Positions 14,230-27,078 of a stretch of 64,000 bases of DNA are shown in pieces. The stretch lies in assembly GCF_001522545.3 (NCBI RefSeq), contig NC_031768.1:88162431-88226430 (forward strand), read 5' to 3'. The notes below the pieces were generated by a model that was given only the letters and a program-made list of their open reading frames with translations, did no database searches and had not been told where the DNA came from. The DNA is from Parus major (Eukaryota > Chordata > Aves > Passeriformes > Paridae). Positions within the stretch are counted from its first letter, which is position 1; each line of letters begins with the position of its first letter. Position numbers and translations under genes: made by a program.

Positions 14230-16965
14230 GTAAGTGCTCCTGTTGTGTTGGATTTGTTTCTGATTAATTGTATTTCCACACATCTTAATGCTGAGTTCAG
14301 CATTGCTGAACTCCTTTGTCATGTTTGTGTTGGTGGTCCTAGAAGATGTTAGCAGTGTCGGATTTTAAACTTACGCCTTGCTTTTGAAATTTTTTGAAAT
14401 TTGTTGTGAAATTTTGAAGGCTGCAACCATGACTGAGAAACCCATTTAGGGATAAGTACACTGTAAATTTCTGAAGCAGAGCTAGGAGTTTATGCAGGTT
14501 ATGAGTAAAATACTTCAAAGACCTCTTTATAAGTCTTACTTTAGTCACAAAAGGTCAACCAATAAATGCATAAACGTGGCCTGTGTAACCATAAAGGTAA
14601 GGAAAACACGTTTCTGTGCTTTTGTATCAGCTCTTTCCACTTGTTCTGCCAGCTGCATGGTAATCACAAAGTAACAGGTGATTAACATAGTAAGTTTTGT
14701 ATCGGTTCCATTGTGTTCATCAGGGGGTTACATATTCTCTGGGACTTATTTTCCCTTCTTTGCTGTAACCTCCTTTTCATGTGCATGCATTTCCATCTGA
14801 TCTGGTAATTCGTATGTAAACCATGTGCTTCTCTTGACTACCCTGAGGGCTTGCCTTCCCACCTGGCGTATAGCTATCACATGTTATATTTATCTGGAAC
14901 ACAACTTTGTTTCTTGCTTCATGAACTTTCTGCTATTGACTCTAAACTTGCAAACTTCTGTAATTTCCACAGACACAGATGTGTCATAGCTTCTGCTCTT
15001 GTGAAGGCACCCGTAAGTGGATGTCCACCTTGCAACAGAACTGCAAAGGTGATGTGCACACAGGATCTGAATTTTATCTGTGCATGCTGAAATTGTGTTG
15101 CATTCTCCCTTTCAACACGATTCTTTACAGGCAGAGTTTCCTGGGGTTGTTAAACTGCAAATGGCAATCATAGCTCTATATCCCTGGTGAATAATGAATT
15201 GATGAAGACAGATATACTTCCTGCTTCACTTTTCCTCTGTGTTAAAAAACCAGTCTAAATAGATGAGCTCAGAATTCTAGGGGAAATATATTTAAATAAA
15301 TTCACCCCATTTTTTTTCAAATCTGTTTATCATTTTAAATATGTTACCAGCTTGGGTTTTAATTCTCTTCTCTGACTTGTCAGCCTCCAAATGGTGAAGT
15401 CATTAGCTGGAATAATTGCAAAGTGAGTTACAAGTCAATGATGCAGTAAAAACCAGTCTAGAGGGTTTTTTTTCTTGTTTTCAAGCAACTGAACAATTCA
15501 ATTAGTTACAACACAGGATCAGTGACTAGATACACAGAGAGGACTCTTCTGCACGAAGGATAAATGCTTTGCAAGTTATGGTTACAGAGGAATAAAGATA
15601 CAGAGGAATGAAGATTTATAAAACTGCAAGTGATACGGAGAAATTGTTTTATCCACTGAAGAATATAAACTGACAAATATCAAAACAAGTTAACACCTGG
15701 AAGATTCAACACAAGCATAACAATGCTGCATTTAAAAAAAATCCACAACTGGGCTACAAAACCCCTTGACACAGGATACAGTGCATGCTGAAATTTATAC
15801 AAATTCAGAAAGGGACTCAACAAATTAATCTGAAAAATTGCTTTGGGAGTGTTGCATATCTGAGCAGCCACCTTTACAGGAAGTGGTGAAACCACAGATG
15901 GGAGAGTATCCATGCTTTTCTGCACTTAAATTCTTTTTTTCGTTGGTTGCTGTCAGAGATGGATATTTGATCTGGTCCAGTGTTGCTTTTCTTATGTTTC
16001 TGCTGGTCTAAAAGCTAAATTAGTGCTGTTCCAGGTCTTGCTAAAACCAACACTCAGGCTTCCCTTGAAGCCAGCAGATATCAGTGAGGATCTTACATTG
16101 CATTCAGCCACAGAAAGTATGTTGTATTTTTCACAATGTAATGCAGAGATGAAATCTTGAACTCCTGAAGAAAAAGTGTCAGACTCAGGAAATGATGGCT
16201 TTGTGTGCAGTGCTTCTACAGTACCAATACAGTCAAAAACAAATGAAAACCTAAGATAACTAAATTTGAACATGTTCAGCTTTATCAAACAAAAACTTCC
16301 ACCAAATACATTCTGATTTTCCTTATGGTGGTTAGGCTGGCCTCAGTTAAATGGTCTGCCTTTTTACCTTAATTTTTCTGTGTCCTTATCTGTCCAGATC
16401 TAATGTCATCATTTTTATTAAATCTAAACCATTAGATTAAATGTTTGAGCTGTGTCTGATGTCTTGAATGTTATTCTTACCAATACTTACCACGCAAGTA
16501 TCCATGCAACTTTCAGAAGTGTCTGATTATAGGATATTTTTGAAAGCTCATTGTCACCCTGCAATCAGAAGAACTATCACAGTTGTGTGTGAATGTAGAT
16601 TGTTTCAGCACTAGTTCAGGCTGAAGGGGTTTGTCAGCTTCCCCAAACCTAGTCTGTACAAGCTGTATGAAGTGGTCAGGTATACCCAGAGATGCACTAT
16701 GATCTGTTACATTTACATAGGCAGCACCAGATGTTTCTCTGGAAGCAATTAAAAGGAGTATCTGCGTGTAGCTCTTGATGTGAGGAAAGGAGACAGGAAC
16801 CTTGCTAATGTGATTATTGTTTTAGTATGATAATGAAATAGTACATTATGGAATGTCATAATACCGAGATGATTGTTCCTTAAAATGAAGGTGTAAGATG
16901 GATTGCAGCTATTGCTAATCAAGAAAGTTTATTGCTTGATTTTGCTTGGAAATTTCTCAGATTTC

Positions 16966-16986
16966 AAAAAAAAAAAAAAAAAAAAA
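16966..16986. repeat. poly(A) tract
   Basis: A run of 21 A residues within WARS2 intron 2. No polyadenylation signal or gene-like sequence was recognised just before it, so it is scored as a simple repeat and not as a retrocopy tail. Confidence 0.85.
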
Positions 16987-19900
16987 GGGGTTGGCCTCCT
17001 TTTCAGCCACTGTAGCAGTCTCCAAGGGTGGTCTAAAAATGCCCCACTTTTGTGTACAAACATTTGCCTGACGTGTAAAGCAAAGTGACCAAAACTGATT
17101 GTATACTGAAATAGGGTGTGTACTTCCAGAGGTCAGCAGGAAAGCAGTGAAAATCCAGCCACAAAGAACTGGATTAGGTATTTAGTTATGGACAGAGTAA
17201 GTTTTTTCAATAGCAGATGAAACTGCTAAATGAGAGAATTCTCAGTAGCTTAGCGTGCTGTAATTATTGTTTTATTTTGAGCTCTATCTAGAAAATTACC
17301 AAATCTGTATATCACAGAAATGTTTCTTTAATTACTTCTGAATGACATTTCTGCTCATTTTTTTAAACAAACATTGTGCAACAAAATTGCTGTTTATGAA
17401 CTTATACTTTTAATCACCAAAACCCAGCACAACTAATGACTTTTTCTGTACCCTGGTTCTGTAGCAGTAAGGCAGAATGAAATTCTTGCACTACAGAAGT
17501 ATGGTAGTAATGGTAAGCCCCACTAAGGGAACTGCTCATGCAGTCATTCATGTAAATGCTGTTGTGTCCTCTCACTTTCTCTGGATTACACTGGGCAAGA
17601 GTAGTCTAGAATTGCTGAAAAAGGATTTATTTTTGTTGTGGGTTTTTTTTTGTTTTGTGTGGTTTTGTTCTTTATTTGTTTGTTTGGCTTACTCTTTCTG
17701 TATTTTGCTGCTTGTGTTGCTTCTCTGGATTATGTTTGCCATATGTGAAAAAAAATAATGCTACTTGATTTCTCAAAAGGCCTGTGCCTTTTGGTAAGGG
17801 TTTCACTTATTTTGCTTTCTTAGGCTTTTTTTCAAGCCTCTAATCCAGAGATATCTGAAATACCTGCCTTCAGAGTTTTCACACACTTTATCATCCTTTT
17901 CAATACAAGCAAGATACAAAAGGCTGAATAATATGAATCACAGACTGACTGCTGGGAGAAACTGTTCTGAGAAGAGATACCTCTCATGCTTATACTAGAT
18001 CCAAAAGATGCTGTTATGATAAGGATACAGGTGAAGTTGACTTGGAATTCCAGAATAGATTTCAGTGATGTCCTCACCTTTCAACTAAAATTAAATAAAA
18101 GTGACAGAAATTTTGAATAAGCATTTTTTTATTGTATTGTTTAGAAAGCATATGGCGTATGTTCTTATGTACTGGATATATAGCTAAATTAATTATAAAT
18201 GGAAACCGCTAGTTGGATGAAAATTAGTTTTGTATGCTTCAGAATTTACCATTTATAGATTTTATTGTTTTAAAACATGTACAAGCAGTAAGTTAATGGC
18301 TGGCTGTATATTTGGTCTTAATACATTGCAGTTCAACAAATACCTCCCACACTTACATTGCCATATAAAAACTTGAATTCCAGCCTAGGGAAGTAGTGGC
18401 TGCAAAGAACAAGTGATGATAACTTGAAAATATTTAGAAGGAAGAAGGATGGGGATGAATAATTAGGGTAGCGTTTGGAACCACATTGTCTGTGAAGGGT
18501 TATAAACAAGCACATTTAATTAGAATATCTAGAAAAACAATTGTGGTGTTTGTTGGACAGTAAAATGGCCTCCCAGTGAGAGAAGCTCTTACATTACAGC
18601 TTGTTTAAGTACATTTTCTCAAATAGGAAGTTATAGAAAAGTGACGATTTTAGTAAGAATAAAAAATAAAAATAATTGCATATTTCATTTTTATTTGGAG
18701 CACAGCTGCAAGATGTATTAAGCTTTCTTAGAGAAAATAATGTCAAGAAATGCTTTAAGTGGCTGCCTTTGCCTACTGGGCATAAAAAAGAAGTTATGGA
18801 ATAATGTCTTATACAACATATCGTGAGAGTATTAGAAGAAACAGAAAATATATTCCTGAAGTTGTACCATAACTGATAAAAGCTGTAACAGTCATCTTTC
18901 ATAAAACTTAGATCTTTTATTGAAACCAAAAAGGACTATGTGGGGGTAAATAAGGAAGACAGTATGCAATCTGCACACATGGTAAACTTATACGATATAA
19001 CCCATTTTCTCTGACTCGTGGTGGGTACACTACACATTTCAGTTCTTACCCACAACCATCTTGTATCTCATCTGCTTCACAGTCAAAACAATATTAGAAA
19101 CTGATTTTGCTTTTATGTGGTCTCAGGCTGCTCTTCCTGTCCACCTATCTATTGTAGTAGACACATGCTGAATGTCCCAAGAGAAACTAAAATTCCATCA
19201 GAGTTGATTCAGCAGGCAGTGTTTGATACGCTGCATGAACGCTTCTCTGAGGAGTCCTGTGAGTTTCTGGACAACATAATGTTCAGTTTCTGGGCGGAAA
19301 ATTGCAGTTTTCATCCTTCTGGATGGGGTGATTTATTTTCTGAGTATAATCAGCTGCAGTATTCTTGCAGCGTGCAAGCAAATTGAAGCAGTAATTCTGG
19401 GAGGTGGGAATGTGCAAATTTGTCTTAGCCTTAACTCCAAAAGCCACTATACAGCAATATAAATGTGTGCACTGTTTCACTGCTGTTATTTTCCAGAAGT
19501 GTCTCTCTGCTTTGTTTTGTGGGCAGAGTTTGAATAGATTCACACTACCCCTTGTCCAATTTCCAGAGGGGCTGAAAAGCTTCCATTGCATCATAGCTTA
19601 TAAATTCATTAAAGTACATTAATTTAGCATGGTCCATTGAAAACTTCCTGTCATAAGAGGAAGTATGTGACTGTTTAATTTAGAAAATTATTCTGCTTCT
19701 CTCATTCCTCTGTTTTCTCTCTCATGGACTGGACTAGACATAACTAGAGCTCAGTGGGAAGGAAAGTCATGGTTCACTAGGATTTCTCTTCTTTTTTTTC
19801 TTTTTTCTTTTCTGCCTTAATTTACTTTCTTAATCTCATACTATTATGTAGCTGTTTTCCTCTCTTCACTAGTCTTCTGGACACGTCAAACTAATTATTC

Positions 19901-22514
19901 GAACACTATTGTGGGTTATACTAGGAAAATGTTTCTGCAAATAAGTTAATTTCATAATGAATAAAGGAGAGGAAAGGGTGCTTCGGCCAAAATACTGTGG
20001 TCTATCAGGGTTTATAACCAATAAGGCTTGATTCCAGTAGGAATATTCTTGGTCAGGTTCTTCAGAAAGGAGAGACATACCTTACTTGTAGCTGTAAACT
20101 TATTCTACCCAATTAATTATTTCTTTGAACAGGAATTTGGGATACTGTGGCAAATTTTCTGTCATAAGAGTACCTGCACTGTGTGCATTTGATTCAAGAG
20201 TAGTCTATTTTTTTGTCTTGTTTATGGCCTTTTTTTTCTTTAGCTGTATAATATAGAGACATATTGCTAAGTAATTTGTAGATATTGCCTGCAATATTAG
20301 GCATTAATAAAACCTTACCTCTTATTCAAGAAAAATATGAGCATCATTTGCTTTTAAAAAGGGCCTCTTGAATTTTGCAGAAGCTCTTACTGGTACTTCT
20401 AGAAGAGACAAAAGTCCTAAAACAAAGGTTTAATTTATTCTTAAATGTAGGACTCTTTCCTTCTCTGTTCCAATTTCTTTTAGTACACAGCTATCCAGAT
20501 TACCTCCTGAGACTGTTTGTTTCTTCTCTACTCCATCAAAATTAAATCTTTTACATTTACTGCCCCTTTAAAATGTAGTCCTTAATGAGGTTACACTGCT
20601 GAAGGAAACCTGTTTCCATATCTTAGATATGCAGCAAATTTGCAGTGCCTTACAGAGAAGGGCGTATAGGTTACAACTCGAGGAAATCCATCTTGAAATT
20701 AAAATGCTGCATCTCTTTTTGCAGAAAGCCACTTCAGCTGCCAACAGACAACTTTGTATTATAGCCTCAGAAAGCTGAGGCCCAGTGTTGCTGATTTGCC
20801 TGCTTTCAAATCTGCTTCCAGTATTCATGCCTTTCCCACTGTTCTTGAATCTCATGGTTTGCTGTCTTCCTCAGCTTCACGTCTCATCATAAAGTCATCT
20901 AGAAGTATTTGGACTAAAAGCAGCTACTGGTTTTCCATGTAGATATCATTGGCTATGGCCAGGGAATATCAGCAATAATTCAGTAAGGAATAGCTAGGAT
21001 AAAGGACAAAAAAAAAATAGATCTGCAGGAAGAAGCCCTAAGATTGTACTTCAGCATATAAAGCTCCAGAGATGATCCAAGTATAAATCATGACCTGAGT
21101 TTAATAACTTCAAATGGCTGCACAAGTAAATAAAAAGAAGCTAGTTGTCTTTCAAAAGGGAGGAGAAGGGCACTCAGGTGAAGAAACAGAATTGTTTATG
21201 TCTTTCAGATAACTGTTCATTATTATTTGGAAGTGGTCACCTCTGTTAAATATGTGTGCTTTAAAAAAATAAAAGGAATCTGGCTACAGAGCCTCGGCCT
21301 AGTCAGGCCACAAGGAGGGAATATAAGTAGTTTGCTCTGGAAATAACTCTTTGATTACTGATTAATAAGCCAGGTTGTGGGGGATGCTTAATGCAATGGA
21401 GATTGAAGGAGGAGATGTGTCCGTTGTAGTGGAGCAGAGATGACCATCTCAACCCTTTGAGAAACATTGATGGTTTTTTACAGATTTGTATGAGATTAGG
21501 AAAGAAAACTGTTAAAATGAGCAAGATCACAGGGCAGGAAAAAAAGAGAGAAACTTGTTGTATTTACTGAGAAGAGCAAAGGGTAGGATTTGGGCTGCCT
21601 GAAAAGGGGGTATTGCTATATGGATCTGGTTAAGATTTTTTGGAAAATTTTTAATGGGAAATAGTTGACTTTGTAAAGGGAAACAATAAATAGAGCACTT
21701 AAAATACTGTTGTTCCTAGAAATATTTTCAGCAAGGCTGCAAGAAATACTTCCCAAGAAAATAATGTTTATACTGAAAACAGCCTTTTATATTTTTTTCA
21801 GGACACAAAAGTAGCTGAAGTTGACCTGAAGGATTTAATGGATTAGATAGCTGACTTTCAGAATTATTAGTGATTGTGTCATTCTTGGAGTTTGGTTTGA
21901 CATACAGTTCAGAAACTGTCACTGGTTGTGAGATTTGTTACTTGGAGATGTAATTCTGGTTTTCTACCATTTGTATTATTTTTCTACTGATGTATTTGGG
22001 GGAGAGGGCATGCTGAGAAAATTATGTCTTCATTGGAAAAGAGTTAAGTTTATTATTATCTATTCTCTTGAAAAACTGAATTCCTGACGTACATCGTATC
22101 TCTGGACAGTAGTTTATTGTCAGATTTTAAAATACTAAAGAAGTTGAGTTCTTCACTGGTTGAAGTATATACAGAATAGCCTGAATTAATTTGAACTCGT
22201 TATACTTATATTTCTTGAAATCCTAGATAGATTATTGAGTAACCTCCTTAAAATATAAATTAAAAACCCAAGCATAACACCTCTCCAACATTCCTATTCT
22301 TTTTAATGAAATTGTGTGAAAAGTGATACTTCTTTGGCAAAGGTTTACCTTGTGATGGCACAGTAAACACTACCTAACACAATAGGAATCAACTGAAAAT
22401 TGTTTTGTAGATTTATGCAAATATGAGATGTCTCTTCTCTGTTTCCTTTCATTTCACTGTTGAAAGCCACATAGTCTGTAATGCTCAGGGTTTGTTTTGG
22501 TTTGTTTTGTTTTT

Positions 22515-23560
22515 TAATGGCACAGTCAGCAGTCATGTTCCTCAGGGATTCTTTCTGGGAGCAGTTCTGGTCAACATATTCCTTCATGACCTGAAGAAGA
22601 TACTGACCAGAAGTTCATGGGCAGTGCTAATGGGGAGCCAAATGCTATGCCAAGGAAAGGACTTCCAAAAGAACTCATAAGACAGAGTGGACAGGCAAAT
22701 AAGGGGTAGAAAAGCTTTAAATACTTTTTAAAAAATCTGGGTAAAAGTATTCTAAACCTTCCTCACACAATGTAGGAAAGAAAGTCCTGGAGTCATCATT
22801 GGCAGTTCTCTGAAGTCATTGGCTCAGCACAAGCAATTTTCAAAAAAGCTAATGATATCTCATCATCACCACATCACCAGCAAGGGTATTGTGAATAAGA
22901 CAGATGATGTTTTGTCACCATACAAAACCTTAGTGTGCCCATTTTTTGAATATTGGGTAAAGTTTTAGAGTCTACATCTCCAAAATGAGCTAGTGAATTA
23001 GATATGACACAAAGAAGAATAATTTATGCAGCAGGGGATAGAGTAGCTGCCTTAAAAAGGCAAAAAATCAGAAGTCAGGGTTGCTTCAGTTTGAAGAGGA
23101 GAAGGCTGAGGCATATATTCAATAGAAGTTTACAAAATCAGAAAAACACTGAATAAGCTGGATGTGGAATTGTTCAGCAAGTTGTGCAATGTAAGAAACA
23201 GGTAGTATTCAAAACCAGTAAACAAACATGGACACATTAGTGGCTAAATTATTTCTTTACACATCAGGTTTAAGCCTCTGGAGCTTGCTGCTCCATGGGG
23301 TTATGAAGTGAGCAGTAGCAGCTGTTTCCAAAAGGGTTAGACACATTCCTGGGGAGTCTGGATACTTTACCAGGACTGGGCCAGGGATAATACCTTCTGG
23401 TATTCCCTACTGCAACAACTATGGATGCTGGAGAAGTAAGAGGGGAAGATACTGTAGGAAGCAGTGGGCTCATGTGTTTGCCCCAAGTGCTACTCCTGGA
23501 AATAGAGCACAAGGCTGCATCACCTTTGTTGTGATCCAGTACAGTGTTATTTCTTACATT
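22515..23560 (+). mobile_element. Ancient CR1/L3-type LINE fragment, heavily mutated
   Basis: Near 22,537 the + strand reads V-P-Q-G followed by L-G-A-V-L-V-N-I-F, which corresponds to the CR1 reverse transcriptase signature around V-P-Q-G-S-x-L-G-P-L-L-F-N-I-F. Further on, at about 22,930-22,960, a frame reads L-V-C-P-F-F-E-Y-W-V, matching the conserved C-terminal L-V-R-P-H-L-E-Y-x-V block. At about 23,085-23,165 there is a remnant of the part that in CR1/L3 reads L-E-K-R-R-L-R-G followed by a V-Y-K-I block. Many stops and frame changes break the frame, and only the 3' half is present. The tail near 23,530 resembles the 3' end of L3-like elements and lacks the octamer tail of young avian CR1. 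It is an old, inactive insertion in an intron; the 5' edge is approximate. Confidence 0.72.
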
Positions 23561-23730
23561 CTTGTGTTTTAGTTGTTTAATGAATTTGTTTGAAAAGGAC
23601 CTGCAGCAGGAAACTGATGGAGTTTGTCTGGGAGAATGGCTACTCCTGGTTGTGATCCATGGGTGTTGCTCAGTGAAAAGAAGAGCAGACTGAGTAATAA
23701 AATAAAGAAGACTTTATTCTGCTGGTGTTA

Positions 23731-23784
23731 TACATCATCACATCTTCCAGTTTCATGTACATCATCATGTCTTCCAGTTTCTTT
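23731..23784. repeat. 27-bp tandem duplication
   Basis: Two adjacent 27-base units (23,731-23,757 and 23,758-23,784) differ at only a few positions. It is probably a slippage or replication duplication and has no visible coding meaning. Confidence 0.75.
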
Positions 23785-25185
23785 GTATCAAAGTTATGAA
23801 ATCAATGTGATGGAATACTGTAGTTAAATGAGTAACATTTTAGTAGATGCACCACGACCAACCAAAGGCAGCAATTACCTGCCCCACTTGCCAAGTAAAA
23901 CACAGTAGCTTAAACCGTGATTTAGCCTGACAAATGATTTGTGGTTTAAGCCTAGAACCTCCTGATTCGCACAGTCGGTTACTGCAGTTTGGATGATGGA
24001 TGCTGACTCATTAGCTGCTGGTGCTGAATTTTATTCCAACTGAAATCTCTGCCCTTTGGTACACTTTTATGTATTTTGTCCCCATTTTATCAGGCTTTTT
24101 CTTCAGCATATTCAGCACTTCAGTGTTACTTAGGAAAGGACTGTGTGTTTGAAGATGAGAAATGAGTATAACTTGGTAGGACCCAGAATTTTGTATTCAA
24201 CCCAACAAGTGCTGTTTAGATCTCTTGGTGTTTTGGTAACTGATGTAATGTCAAATCCACTGATCCAGTTAAACACACGTGCAGTCTTGGCTGCGAAAGC
24301 AACATCTGACAGAGCTGAATCAATGACTGCATAGCTTTTAAAAAGTTTTCTTGTCAACACAAGTGCAACAGAGCACCATCTCCTCTCTGTCCGTGACTAG
24401 AAGAAAGAAATGAGAAACGACTTTGAACCAGATGGTGATCCCTTCTAGATGAAATAGGAGTCTTGTGCTTAGTATTTTCCATGAAGTTCATTTTACTCCG
24501 GTATTTTGTTGCACTTTGTCTTATGCACAGAAGATTGCAGGTCAAATAAGCATGAGGGAATTAATAAAAACCCTGAATCTGTGGGAAAGGCAGAAAGAAG
24601 GGTAAGAATCAACCTGAAATATTTCTAACCACTGAGCTGTAGTCTGGAGGTTGGATACTTTTACACATTGGTGACCAAAGTAGTCCAATGACTGCTAGTT
24701 AGGAAATTACTATATTTAAAATATGACAACAAAAAGAATTGCAATTAATAATCCCAGTAATTCTTAATTGTTAACAAACACTTTTAAATGCCTTCTGTTT
24801 GGGTTGTTATATCATGTTGCAGGCATGAAACTTTGAACATCTTTGAGACAGCATGCTCTTAAAGATTCAAACCTGTCAACAGAGGATAATCAAGTATGCA
24901 AGCAAAGGAGTTTACACGTGTGTTCAACTCTGCTATTGCTAAAGCATTTTCTTTCTTGTTTAGGAGTGGATAGGATCAAGAACCTTGCTATACTATTTTA
25001 CTGTAGAGCATTCAATCCTTGCAGTGTCCAAAACTTTCCATTAGCTTGTCACTTGACCTTACTGAAAAAGTAATATAGATAAATAAATAATTTTCTGATC
25101 TTTTATGCAGTTTTTGTTATTGACTTTGAGAAAATATGCATATAAAAGAAGAAGATTTAAATAGATTCTACCATCATACTTTCAG

Positions 25186-25266
25186 GTTCCTGAGCATGCA
25201 GAACTTGCCTGGATTCTTGGGTGCATAACTAATGTGCCACGTCTGCTACGTTTGCCTCAGTGGAAG
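25186..25266 (+). CDS. WARS2: WARS2 coding exon 3
   Basis: This exon encodes 27 residues in frame 0-0, beginning V-P-E-H-A-E-L-A-W-I-L and ending R-L-P-Q-W-K. In the human enzyme the corresponding segment begins V-S-E-H and ends with the same Q-W-K. It is part of the Rossmann-fold catalytic domain. The acceptor AG lies at 25,184-25,185 after a pyrimidine-rich stretch, and the donor GTATGG at 25,267. The exon is too short to appear as an obvious open frame; it was found by reading for the sequence expected between exons 2 and 4. An 81-base, phase 0-0 exon can be skipped without a frameshift. Confidence 0.93.
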
Positions 25267-26992
25267 GTATGGACAGTTTGGTAAATTTAAAAGAAAATTA
25301 TGGGAATTCAGTAGAAATGTTGTCCTGGAAATACTTGTCATCTGTGAAATATCAACTGTACCTTGGTTTTCAATTTAAGCAATTCTGTAGTCCTGTGGTG
25401 GAAGGGAGAAAACATGTCTCATATCACTCAACATATCATTCCATGTTCCTCTTAGTGAACATTTAACTGCTGGAAGCTACAGAATTGTGGTTTTTGCAGA
25501 GATTTGCAGAAAAACAACTAAATAAGAGGTTTGTTTACTGTTGTTAAACTGATTTTGCTAGAACCTTCAGTGTTATTTCAATGCTTAATAATGCAAAGTA
25601 ATGCAAGGTGTTGAAGTGGAAACCTTGGGTGTTGCTGATTAAGGAGTTCCATAAACAGCTTTTCTTTTTCTGCTACAAGGAGTGGCTGCTCTGTAGTTTT
25701 ATGGAAGAGTATTCAAAAGAGGCATATGTTTGAAGACGAGTATAGGAATTACAAATACTAAAAATGTGCTGAGTGATACTGTATCTTAAGTGTTTGCCTT
25801 TACAAGTTTCAAATGTTCATCTTCTTAATCTTGATGTTGCATCAGCATGACTGCATCAACAAAGTTCTTCCGTTTAATTTCCTTGTATTTTATTTTGACA
25901 TTTAGTTAACAGAAAAAGAAAAAGACAGGAGAGAGAAGTATCTGAAAAAGTAAAAGAAAAAAAAAAAACCAACAGCTTAAGAACAATTTGGTTTGCAGAG
26001 TTCAGGGCAATCTTAAATACCTCCAGATGTTTTCTTTTTTCCTGTTTTCCTTCTTAATTAAATAAAACCAGTAAAACTTAAATACAGCAACCAGTGTTAA
26101 TGCATGGCCTAGATTAAAGCAAACCTTTTCAAACCTGAGGTTCTAAAGTTAAGCTCTTAAATCCTACTTTGACTGGATTGACTTTCCAGACCCACAGATA
26201 GGTGTTACAGGTGCTAGGCTTTGCAAATTAGGTTTCCTGAACTCTAGGCACTTAGAGATGTAGACAGAATACAGGATCTGTTGGACTGCGTGAGTGAAGT
26301 CTAAATATATTTGAACAGTCTTAATGAAATAATTCAGAATTCAAGGGGATCAGTATATTTAATTATTGCTAAAAGTAAAAGATATGCCATCACTAGAACA
26401 GAGTTAGTGTCTGTAGCCTGACTGTCTTGATCTCGGTGATCCATATCAGGGAGCAGTAGGGGACTTCAATGCATTTGGTGGTTTGTGGGGAGCATTGTGA
26501 ACTAATGGAGGCAACACTCTACTCTGCCTCTCTAGTTCTGGGTTCTCCCAGCTGTCACTGGCTGTCCTGTGTGATCACTGTATCTTGATCTCTAACACAG
26601 GTATTAATACCATTTTGTATCTCTATTATGAAGTGTTTCAAAAATTTATTGCTGAAGACACTATTTAAAAAGTAGGATTTATGTGTAATATGCAAGTGTA
26701 ATAACTCAGCCTGATGGTTTTGCATTTGAAATTGTTTCCATTCATAAGGTTACAAACAGAAAACAAAAGAAACCCTGTTTTCCTTCTCACTAGAATATCA
26801 GAACAGTGTTGGGAAATTCATAAATATAGGACATAACCCAGAATATATTCGTAAGATTTTACATGCCGCTGTCTTCTGTAGAGCTACATATATAAATTAC
26901 TTGATTATTCAGAATTCTAATTAGTTAAAATCACAGACTTTGATACCATTAGTCAAAAGTGTGATTCTTCTCTGTTTTTCTTTTCCAAACAG
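25267..26992 (+). other. WARS2: WARS2 intron 3
   Basis: An AT-rich intron of 1,726 bases between the donor at 25,267 and the AG at 26,991-26,992, with a clear pyrimidine-rich tract before the acceptor. An A-rich, purine-rich stretch lies at about 25,911-25,970. I see nothing else in it. Confidence 0.88.
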
Positions 26993-27078
26993 ATGAAGCG
27001 TGCCAGCCAGAATAGCGAAGGAACTGTTGGTTTGTTGACTTACCCTGTGCTTCAAGCAGCAGATATTTTGCTGTACAA
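26993..27078 (+). CDS. WARS2: WARS2 coding exon 4
   Basis: This exon encodes M-K-R-A-S-Q-N-S-E, then [19 protein letters not shown] and two bases of the next codon. The stretch from G-T-V-G to L-L-Y is identical to the human protein and lies in the catalytic domain around the tryptophan and ATP pocket; the start of the exon is more divergent. The acceptor is AG at 26,991-26,992 and the donor GTAAGA at 27,079. The split codon AA|G (Lys) is completed by the first base of exon 5, which fixes both boundaries. Confidence 0.95.

Larger units (their letters stand above)
14230..25185 (+). other. WARS2: WARS2 intron 2, about 11 kb
   Basis: GT at 14,230 and AG at 25,184-25,185 bound an AT-rich intron in which I recognised no further gene. 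It holds a degenerate LINE of the CR1/L3 type (about 22,515-23,560), a 21-base poly(A) at 16,966-16,986, a 16-bp tandem duplication near 15,583-15,614 and a 27-bp tandem duplication at 23,731-23,784. The remaining open frames are short and featureless. Confidence 0.85.
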
